NCBI RefSeq assembly: GCF_003989735.1
Contig: NZ_RZGQ01000014.1
Span: 1-38,179, forward strand
Length of the DNA: 38,179 nucleotides
From: Legionella sp. km772
GTDB taxonomy: Bacteria; Pseudomonadota; Gammaproteobacteria; Legionellales; Legionellaceae
Direction of reading: 5' to 3'
The position numbers were made by a program, and so were the translations under genes. Under the pieces are notes generated by a model, which was not told the DNA's origin, did not search any database, and saw nothing but the letters and a program-made list of their open reading frames with translations. Below, in pieces: positions 7,564 to 16,673 of this stretch (position 1 is its first letter; each line of letters opens with the position of its first letter).

Positions 7564-8019
7564 TTAATAAAAGAGATAAGGAAACTCTTCTTGCAGTAAA
7601 GCATAAACTCGGGCGTGGTCTTCTTTGGATTTAAGAATCAATAGTACGGTATCATCACCGGCGATGGTGCCTAAAATACCAGAGTTATTTTGCTCATGGA
7701 TAGCAAAAGAGACGTATTTACGATCAATGTAATAAGCTAAGCTATTGGCGTTTCCAGGATGAGTTTGTAAGACAATTAAGCCAAACTCTGACACTTGTAC
7801 ATTTAATACCAGAGGCAGGCCTGGTTGTTTGTAATCGATAACTTTATATAAACCGCTAACTTTTACGATATTTAGTTTTTTTAAACGGCGTGACAAGGTA
7901 GCCTGAGGCATTTCATGCCCTCTTTTTCTTAGGCTGTTTTGTAAGTCGCTTTGCTCAGCAATAGCTTCGCTATGTACAATACTTAAAATCAAATCATCCA
8001 CTAGCCCATCATGAGTCAT
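7564..8019 (-). CDS. argR: Arginine repressor ArgR
   Basis: A 151-residue arginine-responsive repressor. The N-terminal winged helix carries MPQATLSRRLKKLNIVKV (about 37-54), where SRR is the DNA-reading helix. The C-terminal hexamerisation/arginine-binding domain has GTIAGDDT (117-124), whose two Asp residues bind arginine in the family. A GTG at 8025 is in frame, but the GGAGGG at 8025-8030 is correctly spaced only for the ATG at 8019, so I take that start. Two ARG boxes lie immediately upstream, so it is probably autoregulated together with the divergent binding-protein gene. In L. pneumophila ArgR is known to link arginine supply to gene expression in host cells. Confidence 0.95.
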   Translation of the reverse strand: MTHDGLVDDLILSIVHSEAIAEQSDLQNSLRKRGHEMPQATLSRRLKKLNIVKVSGLYKVIDYKQPGLPLVLNVQVSEFGLIVLQTHPGNANSLAYYIDRKYVSFAIHEQNNSGILGTIAGDDTVLLILKSKEDHARVYALLQEEFPYLFY

Positions 8020-8031
8020 GCACACCCTCCA

Positions 8032-8069
8032 AATGAATACAAATCTAATTACATGAAATTATATTCATT
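8032..8069. promoter_or_regulatory. Two tandem ARG boxes (ArgR operator)
   Basis: The 18-base site at 8052-8069 contains TGAAATTATATTCA, a near-perfect match to the TGAAT-N4-ATTCA core. A weaker copy at 8032-8049 (TGAATACAAATCTA) lies two bases away. Pairs of boxes separated by two or three bases are the classic ArgR hexamer operator. The pair lies between argR and the divergent lipoprotein gene, just upstream of the latter's -35 element. Confidence 0.8.
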
Positions 8070-8074
8070 TTAGC

Positions 8075-8103
8075 TTGACAGAACAAGGCTTCCACTTTAT
8101 ATT
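8075..8103 (+). promoter_or_regulatory. Promoter of the amino-acid-binding lipoprotein gene
   Basis: TTGACA at 8075-8080, a 17-base spacer, and TATATT at 8098-8103. The -10 runs into a further TATTCAT half-site resembling half an ARG box. The better full ARG box ends six bases upstream of the -35, so bound ArgR would sit against the RNA polymerase site. Confidence 0.75.
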
Positions 8104-8136
8104 CATAAAATGGTTTTTTTGTGGATTTAAATTCAA

Positions 8137-8871
8137 ATGAAAGCATTGATTTTCTTATTTTCTCTGTTCTTTAGCCTGTTACTTGTATCGTGTAGTGAAG
8201 AGAAGGAGGATGACGAGCTGCGATTTTCCACCTGCGCTGATTACCCACCTTTTGAATACAGCAGCAAAGGAAATATCCAAGGGTTTGATATAGACCTAGC
8301 CCGCCTTATTGCTAAAGAATTAGGTAAAAATGCAGTTTTCGATAATAGGTCTTTTAGTGCAGTCCTGCCTGCCCTCAATTCTGGCCAAGATGACCTGGCT
8401 ATTTCAACGATCACCGTCACTGAAGAACGCAAAAAGAATTTTGATTTTTCGATTACTTATTATTTTGAAACTATGGCTGCAGTCTTTCCTAAAAATCAAA
8501 TTATTAACGATAAAAAGGATATTAAGAATAAAAAAATTGCCGTCCAATTGGGCAGTGTTCTTGATCTCTGGGCGCACCAACATTACCCGCACAATGAAAT
8601 TGTCGCTTTTGATACTAATAATCAAGCCATTGAGGCTCTCTCAGCAGGCTATGTTGATTTGGTACTGATGGATGGGGTGCAAGGTAAGGCATTTAGCGCT
8701 AAAAATAATAACTTGGCTTCTTCCATCTTGGGTAAGTCAAATGAAGGGTATGCCCTAGCCTTAAAAAAAGGTTCGCCCCTGACCAAGAAAATTAACCAGA
8801 TCCTGCAACAATTAAAAGCCAAAGGAGAACTGCAAAAATTAGAAAACCAATGGATAGATACACCTAGTTAG
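8137..8871 (+). CDS. Amino-acid ABC transporter substrate-binding lipoprotein
   Basis: A 244-residue periplasmic binding protein of the polar amino-acid family. The N-terminus has a charged start, a hydrophobic run and the lipobox LVSC (Cys19), so it should be lipid-anchored. The family pattern follows: CADYPPFEY, GFDIDLARLIAKELG, LPALNSGQDDLAIS, TITVTEERKKNFDFS, and VQLGSV. The divergent argR gene and shared ARG boxes suggest the ligand is arginine or a related basic amino acid; this is inference. No permease or ATPase gene is adjacent, so partner components must be elsewhere. It ends just before a strong terminator. Confidence 0.92.
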   Translation: MKALIFLFSLFFSLLLVSCSEEKEDDELRFSTCADYPPFEYSSKGNIQGFDIDLARLIAKELGKNAVFDNRSFSAVLPALNSGQDDLAISTITVTEERKKNFDFSITYYFETMAAVFPKNQIINDKKDIKNKKIAVQLGSVLDLWAHQHYPHNEIVAFDTNNQAIEALSAGYVDLVLMDGVQGKAFSAKNNNLASSILGKSNEGYALALKKGSPLTKKINQILQQLKAKGELQKLENQWIDTPS

Positions 8872-8889
8872 TCGCCACTTCAAGTACTA

Positions 8890-8914
8890 AAATGCCGTTA
8901 GGTTAACGGCATTT
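8890..8914. terminator. Intrinsic terminator between the lipoprotein gene and thyA
   Basis: AAATGCCGTTA (8890-8900), a GGT loop, and the exact complement TAACGGCATTT (8904-8914) make an 11-base perfect stem with A and T runs at its outer ends. It lies between two converging genes and probably works in both directions. Confidence 0.8.
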
Positions 8915-8920
8915 AATTGA

Positions 8921-9715
8921 CTACACGGCAATGGGCGCTTTAATTGCTGGATGTGCCTGGTAATTGCTGAATTCAAAATCTTCGTAAGCATAGTCAAATA
9001 AAGAAGCAGGCTTTCTTTTGATCTTTAATTGCGCAAGAGGATAAGGCTCTCTGGATAATTGGGTTCTTGCCTGTTCAAGATGGTTCAAATAAAGATGGCA
9101 ATCACCCCCTGTCCAAATAAACTCCCCCACTTCAAGGTCACACTGCTGAGCGATCATATGGGTTAACAAGGCATATGAGGCAATATTAAAGGGGACACCT
9201 AAAAAAACATCAGCAGAGCGTTGGTACAGCTGACAGGATAATTGCTTATTGGCTACGTAAAATTGGAATAAGGCATGGCAAGGCATTAAGGCCATTTTAT
9301 CGAGCTCGCCAACATTCCAGGCACTAACCAATAAACGACGTGAATTAGGATTAGTTTTAATTTGTTGGAGGAGTTCGCTTAATTGATCGATGCTCCCACC
9401 ATCAGGGGTAGGCCAGCTACGCCATTGCTTACCATATACAGGACCTAAATCACCCTTTTCATCAGCCCACTCATCCCAAATGGTGACCCCGTTTTCTTGT
9501 AAATAAGCCACATTGGTATCACCGCGCAAGAACCACAATAATTCATGGACAATACTGCGCATATGGAGTTTTTTAGTCGTTACAAGCGGAAAACCCAGCT
9601 TTAAATCAAAGCGCATTTGATGACCAAAAACGGAGAGAGTACCGGTACCGGTTCTATCCTCTTTTTCCACACCTGCTTGCAAAATATGCTCGAGTAAATC
9701 TAAATAGGTTCTCAT
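8921..9715 (-). CDS. thyA: Thymidylate synthase
   Basis: Makes dTMP from dUMP using methylene-tetrahydrofolate. The 264-residue length equals that of the E. coli enzyme. [11 protein letters not shown] near the N-terminus binds the substrate phosphate, [12 protein letters not shown] places the nucleophilic cysteine at 146, and [17 protein letters not shown] follows as expected. It is the last gene of the minus-strand rppH-ptsP-tauE-lgt-thyA run; its ATG overlaps the lgt stop codon (ATGA). Confidence 0.98.
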   Translation of the reverse strand: MRTYLDLLEHILQAGVEKEDRTGTGTLSVFGHQMRFDLKLGFPLVTTKKLHMRSIVHELLWFLRGDTNVAYLQENGVTIWDEWADEKGDLGPVYGKQWRSWPTPDGGSIDQLSELLQQIKTNPNSRRLLVSAWNVGELDKMALMPCHALFQFYVANKQLSCQLYQRSADVFLGVPFNIASYALLTHMIAQQCDLEVGEFIWTGGDCHLYLNHLEQARTQLSREPYPLAQLKIKRKPASLFDYAYEDFEFSNYQAHPAIKAPIAV

Positions 9716-10485
9716 CGTTTAGCCCGCCACCACAAAAAAAGGCCTAATAATAACATAGGAAGAGATAAAATTTGACCCATTGTCAACCAACCAAAGGCAA
9801 TAAAGCCCAGTTGTGCATCGGGCTGACGAAAACATTCAGCAATAAGCCGGCAAAAACTATAGCCAATTAGGAAAACCGCAGACACGCGACCTTCTGGTCT
9901 AGGTTTTGCCGCATAAAGCCATACTAATAAAAATAAAGCCACACCTTCTAAACCAAACTCATATATTTGGGAGGGATGGCGTGGCTTATCATCAACATGA
10001 GGATAAACCATCGCCCAAGGCACATCAGTAACCCGCCCCCACAGTTCACCATTAATAAAATTACCCACTCGACCGGCGGCAAGCCCAAGCGGCACGAGCG
10101 GTGCGACAAAATCACCTACTGCCAAAATAGACTTTTTGAACCGACGCGCAAAAAGCCAAATAGCCAGAATAACCCCGAGTAAACCGCCGTGGAACGACAT
10201 ACCCCCTTCCCAAATTTTGACTAAGATCCACGGATGATGAATTAACTCTTGGGTATTGTAAAAAACCATATAACCAATACGTCCACCTAAGATAACGCCC
10301 AAAGCGGCATAGAAAATAAGATCGCTTATCTGTTCTGCCGTCCAGTCCAATTTATAATGTTGGGCACGCCAATAGGCTAATAACCACGCACCAGCAAAAC
10401 CGACTAAATACATTAAGCCATACCAATGGACCTGCACAGGACCCAGCGAAAATGCCACTGGATTAATCGAAGGGTAAATAAACAT
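9712..10485 (-). CDS. lgt: Prolipoprotein diacylglyceryl transferase
   Basis: An inner-membrane enzyme that adds diacylglycerol to the lipobox cysteine of lipoproteins such as the binding protein at 8137. The 257-residue chain has about seven hydrophobic segments. Family signatures are [19 protein letters not shown] (about 96-104) and [14 protein letters not shown] (138-151), which holds essential Arg, Asn and Glu residues. It overlaps thyA by four bases, an arrangement common in proteobacteria. Confidence 0.97.
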   Translation of the reverse strand: MFIYPSINPVAFSLGPVQVHWYGLMYLVGFAGAWLLAYWRAQHYKLDWTAEQISDLIFYAALGVILGGRIGYMVFYNTQELIHHPWILVKIWEGGMSFHGGLLGVILAIWLFARRFKKSILAVGDFVAPLVPLGLAAGRVGNFINGELWGRVTDVPWAMVYPHVDDKPRHPSQIYEFGLEGVALFLLVWLYAAKPRPEGRVSAVFLIGYSFCRLIAECFRQPDAQLGFIAFGWLTMGQILSLPMLLLGLFLWWRAKR

Positions 10486-10502
10486 GAATTAATACTTTCC
10501 TT

Positions 10503-11300
10503 TTAAACGAGCATTTTAATAGCGGTTAAAATTAAAATCACAATAAAACCATACTTTAAGTAATGCATGGGTAAAATATAATTTAATTTTGCCCCAAAGG
10601 GAGCAATGAGGCTACTAGGAATGGCAATCCCCAAGACAGCAGGCCAATAAATATATCCAAGCGTATAAGGTACATGAGCCATCTCATTAAAGCCGCCAAT
10701 CATTAATAACACCATGCCTACAGTGGCAATGATGAGTCCACCTAAATTAGAAAGGGGGGCAATTTTCCGGCTCTCGATCCCTACATAAGTTAAGAAAGGA
10801 ATAAGCAAAACACCACCACCCACACCTAAGATGGCAGCTATACAGCCAATAAGTAAGCTGCTCAGGACATAAAGCCAGGTGGGCAGAAAATGGGGCTCAT
10901 GGCTACGGTGTAAATCCAGGACCATTTTTAAGGCTACCCCAAACAAGAATACGGTGAAAATAATTTTTAACACGGAAGTGGGTATAAAGGCCGAACTAAG
11001 GGCACCTAGGCAGGCGCCCAAAGCTAATCCAGGGCTTAATTTGGAAAAGACTGGCCATGCTATTTCACCCATCCGTCGATGGCTATTTAAGGAGGCTAAA
11101 GAGGTGAATAAAATAACGGCTAAAGAACTAGCAATAGCCACGTGCATGATGGATTCTGCAGGAATGACGCCGGTTAATTGAAAAAAAAAGACTAGGCCTG
11201 GTACAACAACTATTCCACCGCCAAGCCCTAAAGCACCTGCCATCAACCCGGCAAATAAACCGATAAAGATGAAGATAGTCTCATAAAATAACAAGGTCAC
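10503..11300 (-). CDS. TauE/SafE-family membrane permease
   Basis: A 265-residue inner-membrane protein with about eight hydrophobic segments. The two-fold TauE/SafE pattern is visible as GALGLGGGIVVVPGL near the start and GVGGGVLLIPFL in the middle. Family members export sulfite or organosulfonates, but substrates are mostly unknown. The start is a GTG at 11300 that overlaps the ptsP stop (GTGA), which implies coupled translation. It lies between ptsP and lgt. Confidence 0.9.
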   Translation of the reverse strand: MTLLFYETIFIFIGLFAGLMAGALGLGGGIVVVPGLVFFFQLTGVIPAESIMHVAIASSLAVILFTSLASLNSHRRMGEIAWPVFSKLSPGLALGACLGALSSAFIPTSVLKIIFTVFLFGVALKMVLDLHRSHEPHFLPTWLYVLSSLLIGCIAAILGVGGGVLLIPFLTYVGIESRKIAPLSNLGGLIIATVGMVLLMIGGFNEMAHVPYTLGYIYWPAVLGIAIPSSLIAPFGAKLNYILPMHYLKYGFIVILILTAIKMLV

Positions 11301-13594
11301 CGCGAAGACTTCCCGGCACGAATCAAGCCACCTAAGCCCTCTTCTTCCAAGGCCTTTTGTAAATGAAAGCGAATTTCGGTGGGATGCTCAAACTCCAATA
11401 CTTCGGCTAAAATTTTTCGCGCATTGGCAATCGCAAAATTTCGGATTACCCATTTTACTCGCGGTAATCCGGCTGAGTTCATACTTAGGGTATCAAAACC
11501 CATCGCGATCAACAGAATTACTGCTAAAGGATCGCTGGCCATCTCACCACAGATACTCACCTCCACCCCGGCGGCATGCCCTCCTTCGACAATTTTTAAC
11601 AAAACCCGTAGCATGGCTGGATGTAGGGCATCATAAAGACCAGCCACCCGAGCATTATTACGATCGACGGCAAGTAAATATTGCGTTAAGTCATTACTCC
11701 CGACTGAAATAAAATCTACTCGTTTGGCCATTTCTCGAGCCAGGTGTGCTGCCGCAGGAACTTCTATCATGACGCCTATTTTAGGTTTTTCAATAATAGA
11801 GCCTTCTTCTAATAACTCATTAAATGCTTGCTCAATCAAATAGGTGGCTTCTTCAATTTCACTTAAGTTAGTCACCATAGGCAACATGATGCGTAAGTTA
11901 TTAAGTTCTTCGCTAGCCCGCATCATTGCCCGGACCTGAATCAAAAAGACATCGGGATGATCGAGGGTGACCCGAATACCGCGCCAACCCAAATAAGGAT
12001 TCTCTTCTTCCACTGGAAAATAAGGTAAAACCTTATCACCGCCGATATCCAAGGTGCGCATCGTAACAAACCGAGGGGCAAAGGCTTTTAAGGTTTGGCG
12101 GTAAATGATCGTTTGCTCGTCCTCAGAAGGGAAGCGATCACGACTCATAAACGGCACTTCCGAGCGGTACAAGCCTACGCCTTCAGCACCAACGCTCATG
12201 GATAAACCAGCATCCATGGCAAGCCCGGTATTAACTTGTAAGGAAACCCGGTAATTGTCAGTTGTTTCCGCAGGCTTATCACGTAAGCTAACTAAGCTTT
12301 GATTTAAATCATATTCCTCTTGCGCTAATTGCTTAAATTCGCTCAATACGGATTTAGAAGGCGAAATATACACATGGCCATAATAACCATCAACAATAAC
12401 TGCTTTACGAGAAATCTGCTCGAGTTTTAGTCCTCTTACCCCCATCACCGTAGGCACGCCTAAAGCACGGCCCAAAATGGCTACATGGGAGTTATTAGAA
12501 CCCCGCGCCGAAACTACCCCAGCTAAATGCCCCTCTGGAATTTCGGCCAATGCGGCAGCAGTGACTTCTTCCCCGACTAAAATAGTGCGTTTAGGATAGG
12601 TAATTTCCTCACGTTGGGACCACTGTAATTCGGCTAAAACACGTCGGCCTAAATCACGGAAATCACTTGCGCGTTCACGCAAGTAGTCATCTTCCATACT
12701 TTCAAATTGAGCCACATGCTTTTTAATTACCGTAGCTAAGGCACCTTGCGCACTTATTTTTTCTTGGCGGATAACCTCTTCTACTTCAGCACCTAGGCTG
12801 TCCTTATCTAAGATACGTAAATAGACATCAAATAGCGCATGCTCTTCTTCAGCTACCGTAGCCTTCATGCGCTTACTTAAACGGCGCATATCATCACGAG
12901 CGGCTTCTAAAGCCTCATAGAAAACCTTAACCTCGCCTTCGACATCATCCACAGGATGACGAGGGACCGCATCAATATCAGAAGGGGGATAAACCACAAT
13001 GGCAGTACCAATCCCAATTCCGGGAACACTGCCAACACCGACTAGAGCAATTGGAGCTACTTCAACTTTGGCAACCCCCAAAGGTTTAGGTTGGGTAAGT
13101 TCTGCGAGCTCTCCCGTGGCTTCAGCATGCGCGATAATACCGCCTAATTGCGCGGCTAAAGTAATTAAAAAAGACTCTTCAGCATCATCAAAAGCGCGTG
13201 GCTCGGTTTGTTGAACGATTAACACGCCGTAGAGTTTTCGGTGTTGAATAATCGGCACACCTAAAAACGCGTTGAGATGCTCTTCGCCTAATAAGGAATT
13301 ATGATGAAAATCAGGATGAAAAGGAGCATCTTTCAGGTTAATGGGTTCTTCGCGCCGGCCAATTAAGCCGACTAACCCATGATCAAGTCCTATGCGTACG
13401 CGGAACTCCGCTTGTTTATTAAGTCCTTCGGTTGCAATTAAAACGTATTCAGCATTTTTATTATCGATAAGATAAACGGAAACGGCCTCAGCATTAATGG
13501 CTTTATTAATGTGCCGCACCAATATCCCGAGTGCATCGACTAAATTACTGGCGGCAGTAACGTCCTGGACTATTCGTTTAAGTACTTTTAGCAT
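11297..13594 (-). CDS. ptsP: Phosphoenolpyruvate-protein phosphotransferase PtsP (EI-Ntr)
   Basis: First enzyme of the nitrogen phosphotransferase relay, which autophosphorylates from PEP and passes phosphate to NPr. The 765-residue chain has an N-terminal GAF domain (about 1-165), then the PEP-utilising domain with the phosphohistidine motif GSNNSHVAILGRALGVP (His370), then the C-terminal PEP-binding barrel with MLPMV, GVMIEVPAA, SVGSNDLTQY and CGEMASD (Cys at about 684). GAF plus EI is the mark of EI-Ntr rather than the sugar PTS enzyme. Its ATG directly follows the rppH stop. No other PTS gene is in the window. Confidence 0.97.
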   Translation of the reverse strand: MLKVLKRIVQDVTAASNLVDALGILVRHINKAINAEAVSVYLIDNKNAEYVLIATEGLNKQAEFRVRIGLDHGLVGLIGRREEPINLKDAPFHPDFHHNSLLGEEHLNAFLGVPIIQHRKLYGVLIVQQTEPRAFDDAEESFLITLAAQLGGIIAHAEATGELAELTQPKPLGVAKVEVAPIALVGVGSVPGIGIGTAIVVYPPSDIDAVPRHPVDDVEGEVKVFYEALEAARDDMRRLSKRMKATVAEEEHALFDVYLRILDKDSLGAEVEEVIRQEKISAQGALATVIKKHVAQFESMEDDYLRERASDFRDLGRRVLAELQWSQREEITYPKRTILVGEEVTAAALAEIPEGHLAGVVSARGSNNSHVAILGRALGVPTVMGVRGLKLEQISRKAVIVDGYYGHVYISPSKSVLSEFKQLAQEEYDLNQSLVSLRDKPAETTDNYRVSLQVNTGLAMDAGLSMSVGAEGVGLYRSEVPFMSRDRFPSEDEQTIIYRQTLKAFAPRFVTMRTLDIGGDKVLPYFPVEEENPYLGWRGIRVTLDHPDVFLIQVRAMMRASEELNNLRIMLPMVTNLSEIEEATYLIEQAFNELLEEGSIIEKPKIGVMIEVPAAAHLAREMAKRVDFISVGSNDLTQYLLAVDRNNARVAGLYDALHPAMLRVLLKIVEGGHAAGVEVSICGEMASDPLAVILLIAMGFDTLSMNSAGLPRVKWVIRNFAIANARKILAEVLEFEHPTEIRFHLQKALEEEGLGGLIRAGKSSR

Positions 13595-14119
13595 CTACAA
13601 ATTTGTTGTCCTCTTTTTTCGTTTTAGGCCATAAGGCGTACGACGAGTTTTTAACAAAGGCTCTAATTCTTTTAAAGCTTGGATATAAACCTGTCTTTTA
13701 AAAAAAATAACTTGTTGGCAAGGCTCATGAAAATCAATCCAACGCCAACTATCAAACTCTGGCGAATCACTTAAATCCAAGCGTACTTTTTGTTCGTTGG
13801 AAACCAATTTTAATAAAAACCATTTTTGTTTTTGGCCAATGACTAAGGGTTCGCTGCCATGGCGTAAATACTGTTTAGGCAATCGGTATTTTAACCAACG
13901 TTTGGTTGAGCCTAACACCTCAACATCGGCCTTATCCAAACCGACTTCTTCATGCAACTCCCGAAACATGGCTTGTAACGACGTTTCACCCGCAGCTAAA
14001 CCGCCTTGTGGAAATTGCCAAGCGTCATGCCCACTTCGTCTTCCCCAAAACACTCTACCCGATTCGTTGACCAGGACAATGCCCACATTCAACCGATAAC
14101 CGGCACGATCAATTACCAT
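13595..14119 (-). CDS. rppH: RNA pyrophosphohydrolase RppH
   Basis: A Nudix hydrolase that removes pyrophosphate from 5'-triphosphate mRNA and so starts decay. The 174-residue length matches the family. The Nudix box G-x5-E-x7-REU-x-EE-x-GU is complete at 39-61 (RELHEEVGL at its end). The N-terminal YRLNVGIVL and WQFPQGG are typical of RppH. It heads the minus-strand operon through thyA; rppH next to ptsP is a common gammaproteobacterial order. Confidence 0.96.
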   Translation of the reverse strand: MVIDRAGYRLNVGIVLVNESGRVFWGRRSGHDAWQFPQGGLAAGETSLQAMFRELHEEVGLDKADVEVLGSTKRWLKYRLPKQYLRHGSEPLVIGQKQKWFLLKLVSNEQKVRLDLSDSPEFDSWRWIDFHEPCQQVIFFKRQVYIQALKELEPLLKTRRTPYGLKRKKRTTNL

Positions 14120-14247
14120 GATGTCACTGCTTAGAATTACTTGTTAATATTTTGATTTTCCATAAAGTACAAGTGTTTTGCAATGAGATCCTGAAATATA
14201 ATTGTAATTAACTTTAATTTTATTATGGGGCTATGTTAAAAGCGCTC

Positions 14248-14253
14248 TATAAT
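14248..14253 (+). promoter_or_regulatory. Probable -10 element of ansA
   Basis: A perfect TATAAT lies 25 bases upstream of the ansA ATG, in a strongly AT-rich divergent region between rppH and ansA. No good -35 is seen 16 to 18 bases upstream, so the element is plausible rather than certain. Confidence 0.4.
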
Positions 14254-14278
14254 AATAAAAAAATGAACGCATTTACTC

Positions 14279-15289
14279 ATGAAAAAACATATTTTAATTC
14301 TGAATACCGGGGGCACCATAAGTTGCGTAAAAACCCAACATGGTTATGCCCCAGCAGCAAATTATGTGGCTGAAGCCTTAAGCAAGATCCCTAATCTCAA
14401 GCATCCAGAGATGCCCGACTACACGATTAAAGAGTATAACCCTCTACTGGATTCAAGCAATATGACCGTGCATGAATGGAATATGATTGCCACCGACATC
14501 GCCAAAGAATATGAGCGTTATGACGGTTTTATTATTTTCCATGGCACCGATACTATGGCCTATACGGCCTCCGCCTTGTCCTTTATGTTAGAGAATTTGG
14601 CCAAACCCGTGATTGTCACCGGCTCCCAAATCCCCTTATCTGAGGTGCGCAATGATGCCATTGATAATGTGACCAGCTCGCTTTGGCTTTGCGCCCACCA
14701 GGCTTTAAATGAAGTATGCATTTATTTTAACCAAAGGCTATTGCGAGGCAATCGCAGCCAAAAAACTAATGCCCAACAATTTAATGCCTTTGACTCCCTT
14801 AATTACCCTCATCTGGCCTCTATCGGTATTGAGATAGAATTACACCCGCATTTATTATTAAAAAAACCTCATAAGGCGTTTCAACTCCAAACCATCACCC
14901 CTAGTTTTATTGCGAATTTCCGTCTTTTCCCAGGTTTTGCTTCGGATGTTTTAGCTTATATTTTAGAGCAGCCGCTAAAGGGACTGATTCTAGAAACCTA
15001 TGGTGCTGGCAATGCCCAAAATAATGACCCGCGCTTTTTAACTTTGCTGAAAGCGGCTTGTCAAAAGGGCGTGATCATTGTTAATTGCACCCAATGCCAA
15101 CAAGGCAGGGTAGAAATGGGACAATACGCAACCGGACATGCCTTAAAAGACGTTGGATTAATTAGCGGCCATGATATGACCCCGGAAGCAGCGCATTGTA
15201 AATTACTCTATTTATTGAGTAAGAAGCTTCCCATTCCGGAAATTAAAAAACTGATGCAAACCAATTTAGTCGGCGAGCTAGCCTTATAA
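14279..15289 (+). CDS. ansA: Cytoplasmic (type I) L-asparaginase
   Basis: Hydrolyses asparagine to aspartate and ammonia. The 336 residues carry both catalytic signatures: LNTGGTIS (8-15), holding the nucleophilic threonine, and FHGTDTMAYTASAL (87-100), holding the second Thr-Asp pair. No signal peptide is present and length and C-terminal layout fit the type I enzyme rather than periplasmic type II. It is a single gene, divergent from the rppH operon and convergent with the next orphan. Confidence 0.94.
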   Translation: MKKHILILNTGGTISCVKTQHGYAPAANYVAEALSKIPNLKHPEMPDYTIKEYNPLLDSSNMTVHEWNMIATDIAKEYERYDGFIIFHGTDTMAYTASALSFMLENLAKPVIVTGSQIPLSEVRNDAIDNVTSSLWLCAHQALNEVCIYFNQRLLRGNRSQKTNAQQFNAFDSLNYPHLASIGIEIELHPHLLLKKPHKAFQLQTITPSFIANFRLFPGFASDVLAYILEQPLKGLILETYGAGNAQNNDPRFLTLLKAACQKGVIIVNCTQCQQGRVEMGQYATGHALKDVGLISGHDMTPEAAHCKLLYLLSKKLPIPEIKKLMQTNLVGELAL

Positions 15290-15372
15290 ACTTTTGATTT
15301 AGTATTGCTCGCACCATTATAACGCGTATATTAGTTCTAAGCTTCTAAGACCGGTTTTGGACTTGATAATTG

Positions 15373-15389
15373 GTGGGGCCATGCCCCAC
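15373..15389. terminator. Hairpin between convergent ansA and the 382-residue orphan
   Basis: GTGGGGC (15373-15379), CAT loop, GCCCCAC (15383-15389): a seven-base GC-rich perfect stem between two convergent gene ends. It is not followed by a U-tract on either strand, so termination is inferred mainly from position. Confidence 0.45.
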
Positions 15390-15405
15390 TCTATCCCTGC
15401 TAAGG

Positions 15406-16554
15406 TTAACGTGATGGTGAAGAAGACCTACTATTGCCATTATCAACACTATCGTCTTCTTCATAACCATCCTCTTCATAACCATCCTCTTGATGATGCT
15501 CATCATCAACCTCAATTTCGTCTTTAGTAACAGGAGGTTTAACGGCTTTTTTTGCTTGAGATTCAGCTAGGCCACTTGCTTCTTGAGAAGCTAGTGTTAC
15601 CAACACCGGAACCACTTCCTCATCGTCAGCGAGCACCTCTCCCCCTCTGGCCGTTTTTACTACCGCTTTTGCTTGTGCGGCGAGCTCGGCTGCAAGTTGC
15701 GCATCCTTGGAAGTGGTCCTTACCAGCATCGGTACAATGGTAGCCGCTTTAGGTTTAGGACAGGCTGAAGTGTCCACAGTCATGGCATTAATTTCTTTAG
15801 TTGCCAGTAATATTTCTTTCTCTAAAGTTCCTACCGAAGAGGTTTGGGCTTTTACCGGCATACTAAATAAGGAAAAACCAGCGGAAACAAGAGGAACCGA
15901 GACCGCTTTTTTAGGCTTCACAATATCATTATTATCCCGATCTAAATCTTTTAAAGCTTGTAAGGCAACTTCTCTTTGTTCATCTAAAGTATATTCCGGT
16001 CGAATTGCTTTTTTTAATTTGTCTAAACGATTGTATAAGGCTTGTTCTTTTTGTTTTCTTATTTCGATACTGCAATGTGGATCAGGTTGAAATTTGGCTA
16101 GTCCTAAGTAATGACATGCATGAGAGTAAATAATAAATTCAGGTGTTGCGGCATCCTGTAAACCTAATAAGGGAAAAGGAAAGTCTTGCAATTGCATATA
16201 AAAGTTTTCGATAGCATTACTGACGTCTTGTAGACAGGTTAAGGTATCTGAGGTAGCTCCGGCTTCATGGTCTACACGTGCAGTTTCAACTGCTTTTTTT
16301 GCCTCGGCAATATGTTCTTTGAGTTTTTCTTTATCTTTTTGATCATTGCCTGTTCCATTAAAGGCTACAATGGTCTTTTGCAGGTTGGCAATAATATCTG
16401 CTTGTTCCACCGACAACATGGTATCATGTACGAAGCTACTAAGCTTAAGAAATCCGTAATCATACGCTGTTTGCTGAGCGTTAAGGGCGCTCCAGCGAAT
16501 ATTTAATTGACCGAAAATTAAATCTTTTAGGTTTTTTATAAAAATAGTGGGCAT
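15406..16554 (-). CDS. Orphan protein with internal repeats and acidic C-terminus (effector-like)
   Basis: I do not recognise the family. The 382-residue protein has no signal peptide or membrane segment. The first half is helical and charged. The second half holds an imperfect repeat: IVPMLVRTTS followed by an Ala-rich helix and AVVKT, then VVPVLVTLAS followed by a similar helix and AVKPP. The end is highly acidic (EDGYEEDGYEEDDS) from a duplicated 15-base unit, then a Ser/Arg tail. Acidic, polar C-termini are typical of Dot/Icm substrates, but that is only suggestive. AAGGAG at 16562-16567 supports the ATG at 16554. It is convergent with ansA and divergent from glmU. Confidence 0.8.
   Translation of the reverse strand: MPTIFIKNLKDLIFGQLNIRWSALNAQQTAYDYGFLKLSSFVHDTMLSVEQADIIANLQKTIVAFNGTGNDQKDKEKLKEHIAEAKKAVETARVDHEAGATSDTLTCLQDVSNAIENFYMQLQDFPFPLLGLQDAATPEFIIYSHACHYLGLAKFQPDPHCSIEIRKQKEQALYNRLDKLKKAIRPEYTLDEQREVALQALKDLDRDNNDIVKPKKAVSVPLVSAGFSLFSMPVKAQTSSVGTLEKEILLATKEINAMTVDTSACPKPKAATIVPMLVRTTSKDAQLAAELAAQAKAVVKTARGGEVLADDEEVVPVLVTLASQEASGLAESQAKKAVKPPVTKDEIEVDDEHHQEDGYEEDGYEEDDSVDNGNSRSSSPSR
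15458..15487 (-). repeat. Two perfect 15-base tandem repeats in the orphan's acidic tail
   Basis: The 15-base unit TCTTCATAACCATCC occurs twice without change (15458-15472 and 15473-15487). On the coding strand it encodes the doubled Gly-Tyr-Glu-Glu-Asp segment. The lack of any difference suggests a recent slippage duplication and possible length variation between strains. Confidence 0.9.
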
Positions 16555-16673
16555 TGCGCTACTCCTTGTGCTTGCAATTTTTTATTGCTCAGTCTTTACA
16601 TTATTCATAACATTAAGGCAGACTGTTTAATTCAACAGCTTAGATGTTATTAACCTAGGAAATCACAAATCTC

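Noticed and set aside
12999-13214. Plus-strand open frame within ptsP
   Set aside because: It lies antisense to a well-conserved coding domain, with no ribosome-binding site or family resemblance.
16590-16625. CTTAATGTT upstream of the 382-residue orphan as a PmrA half-site
   Set aside because: The second half, two bases on, does not match, so the direct repeat needed for PmrA is lacking.
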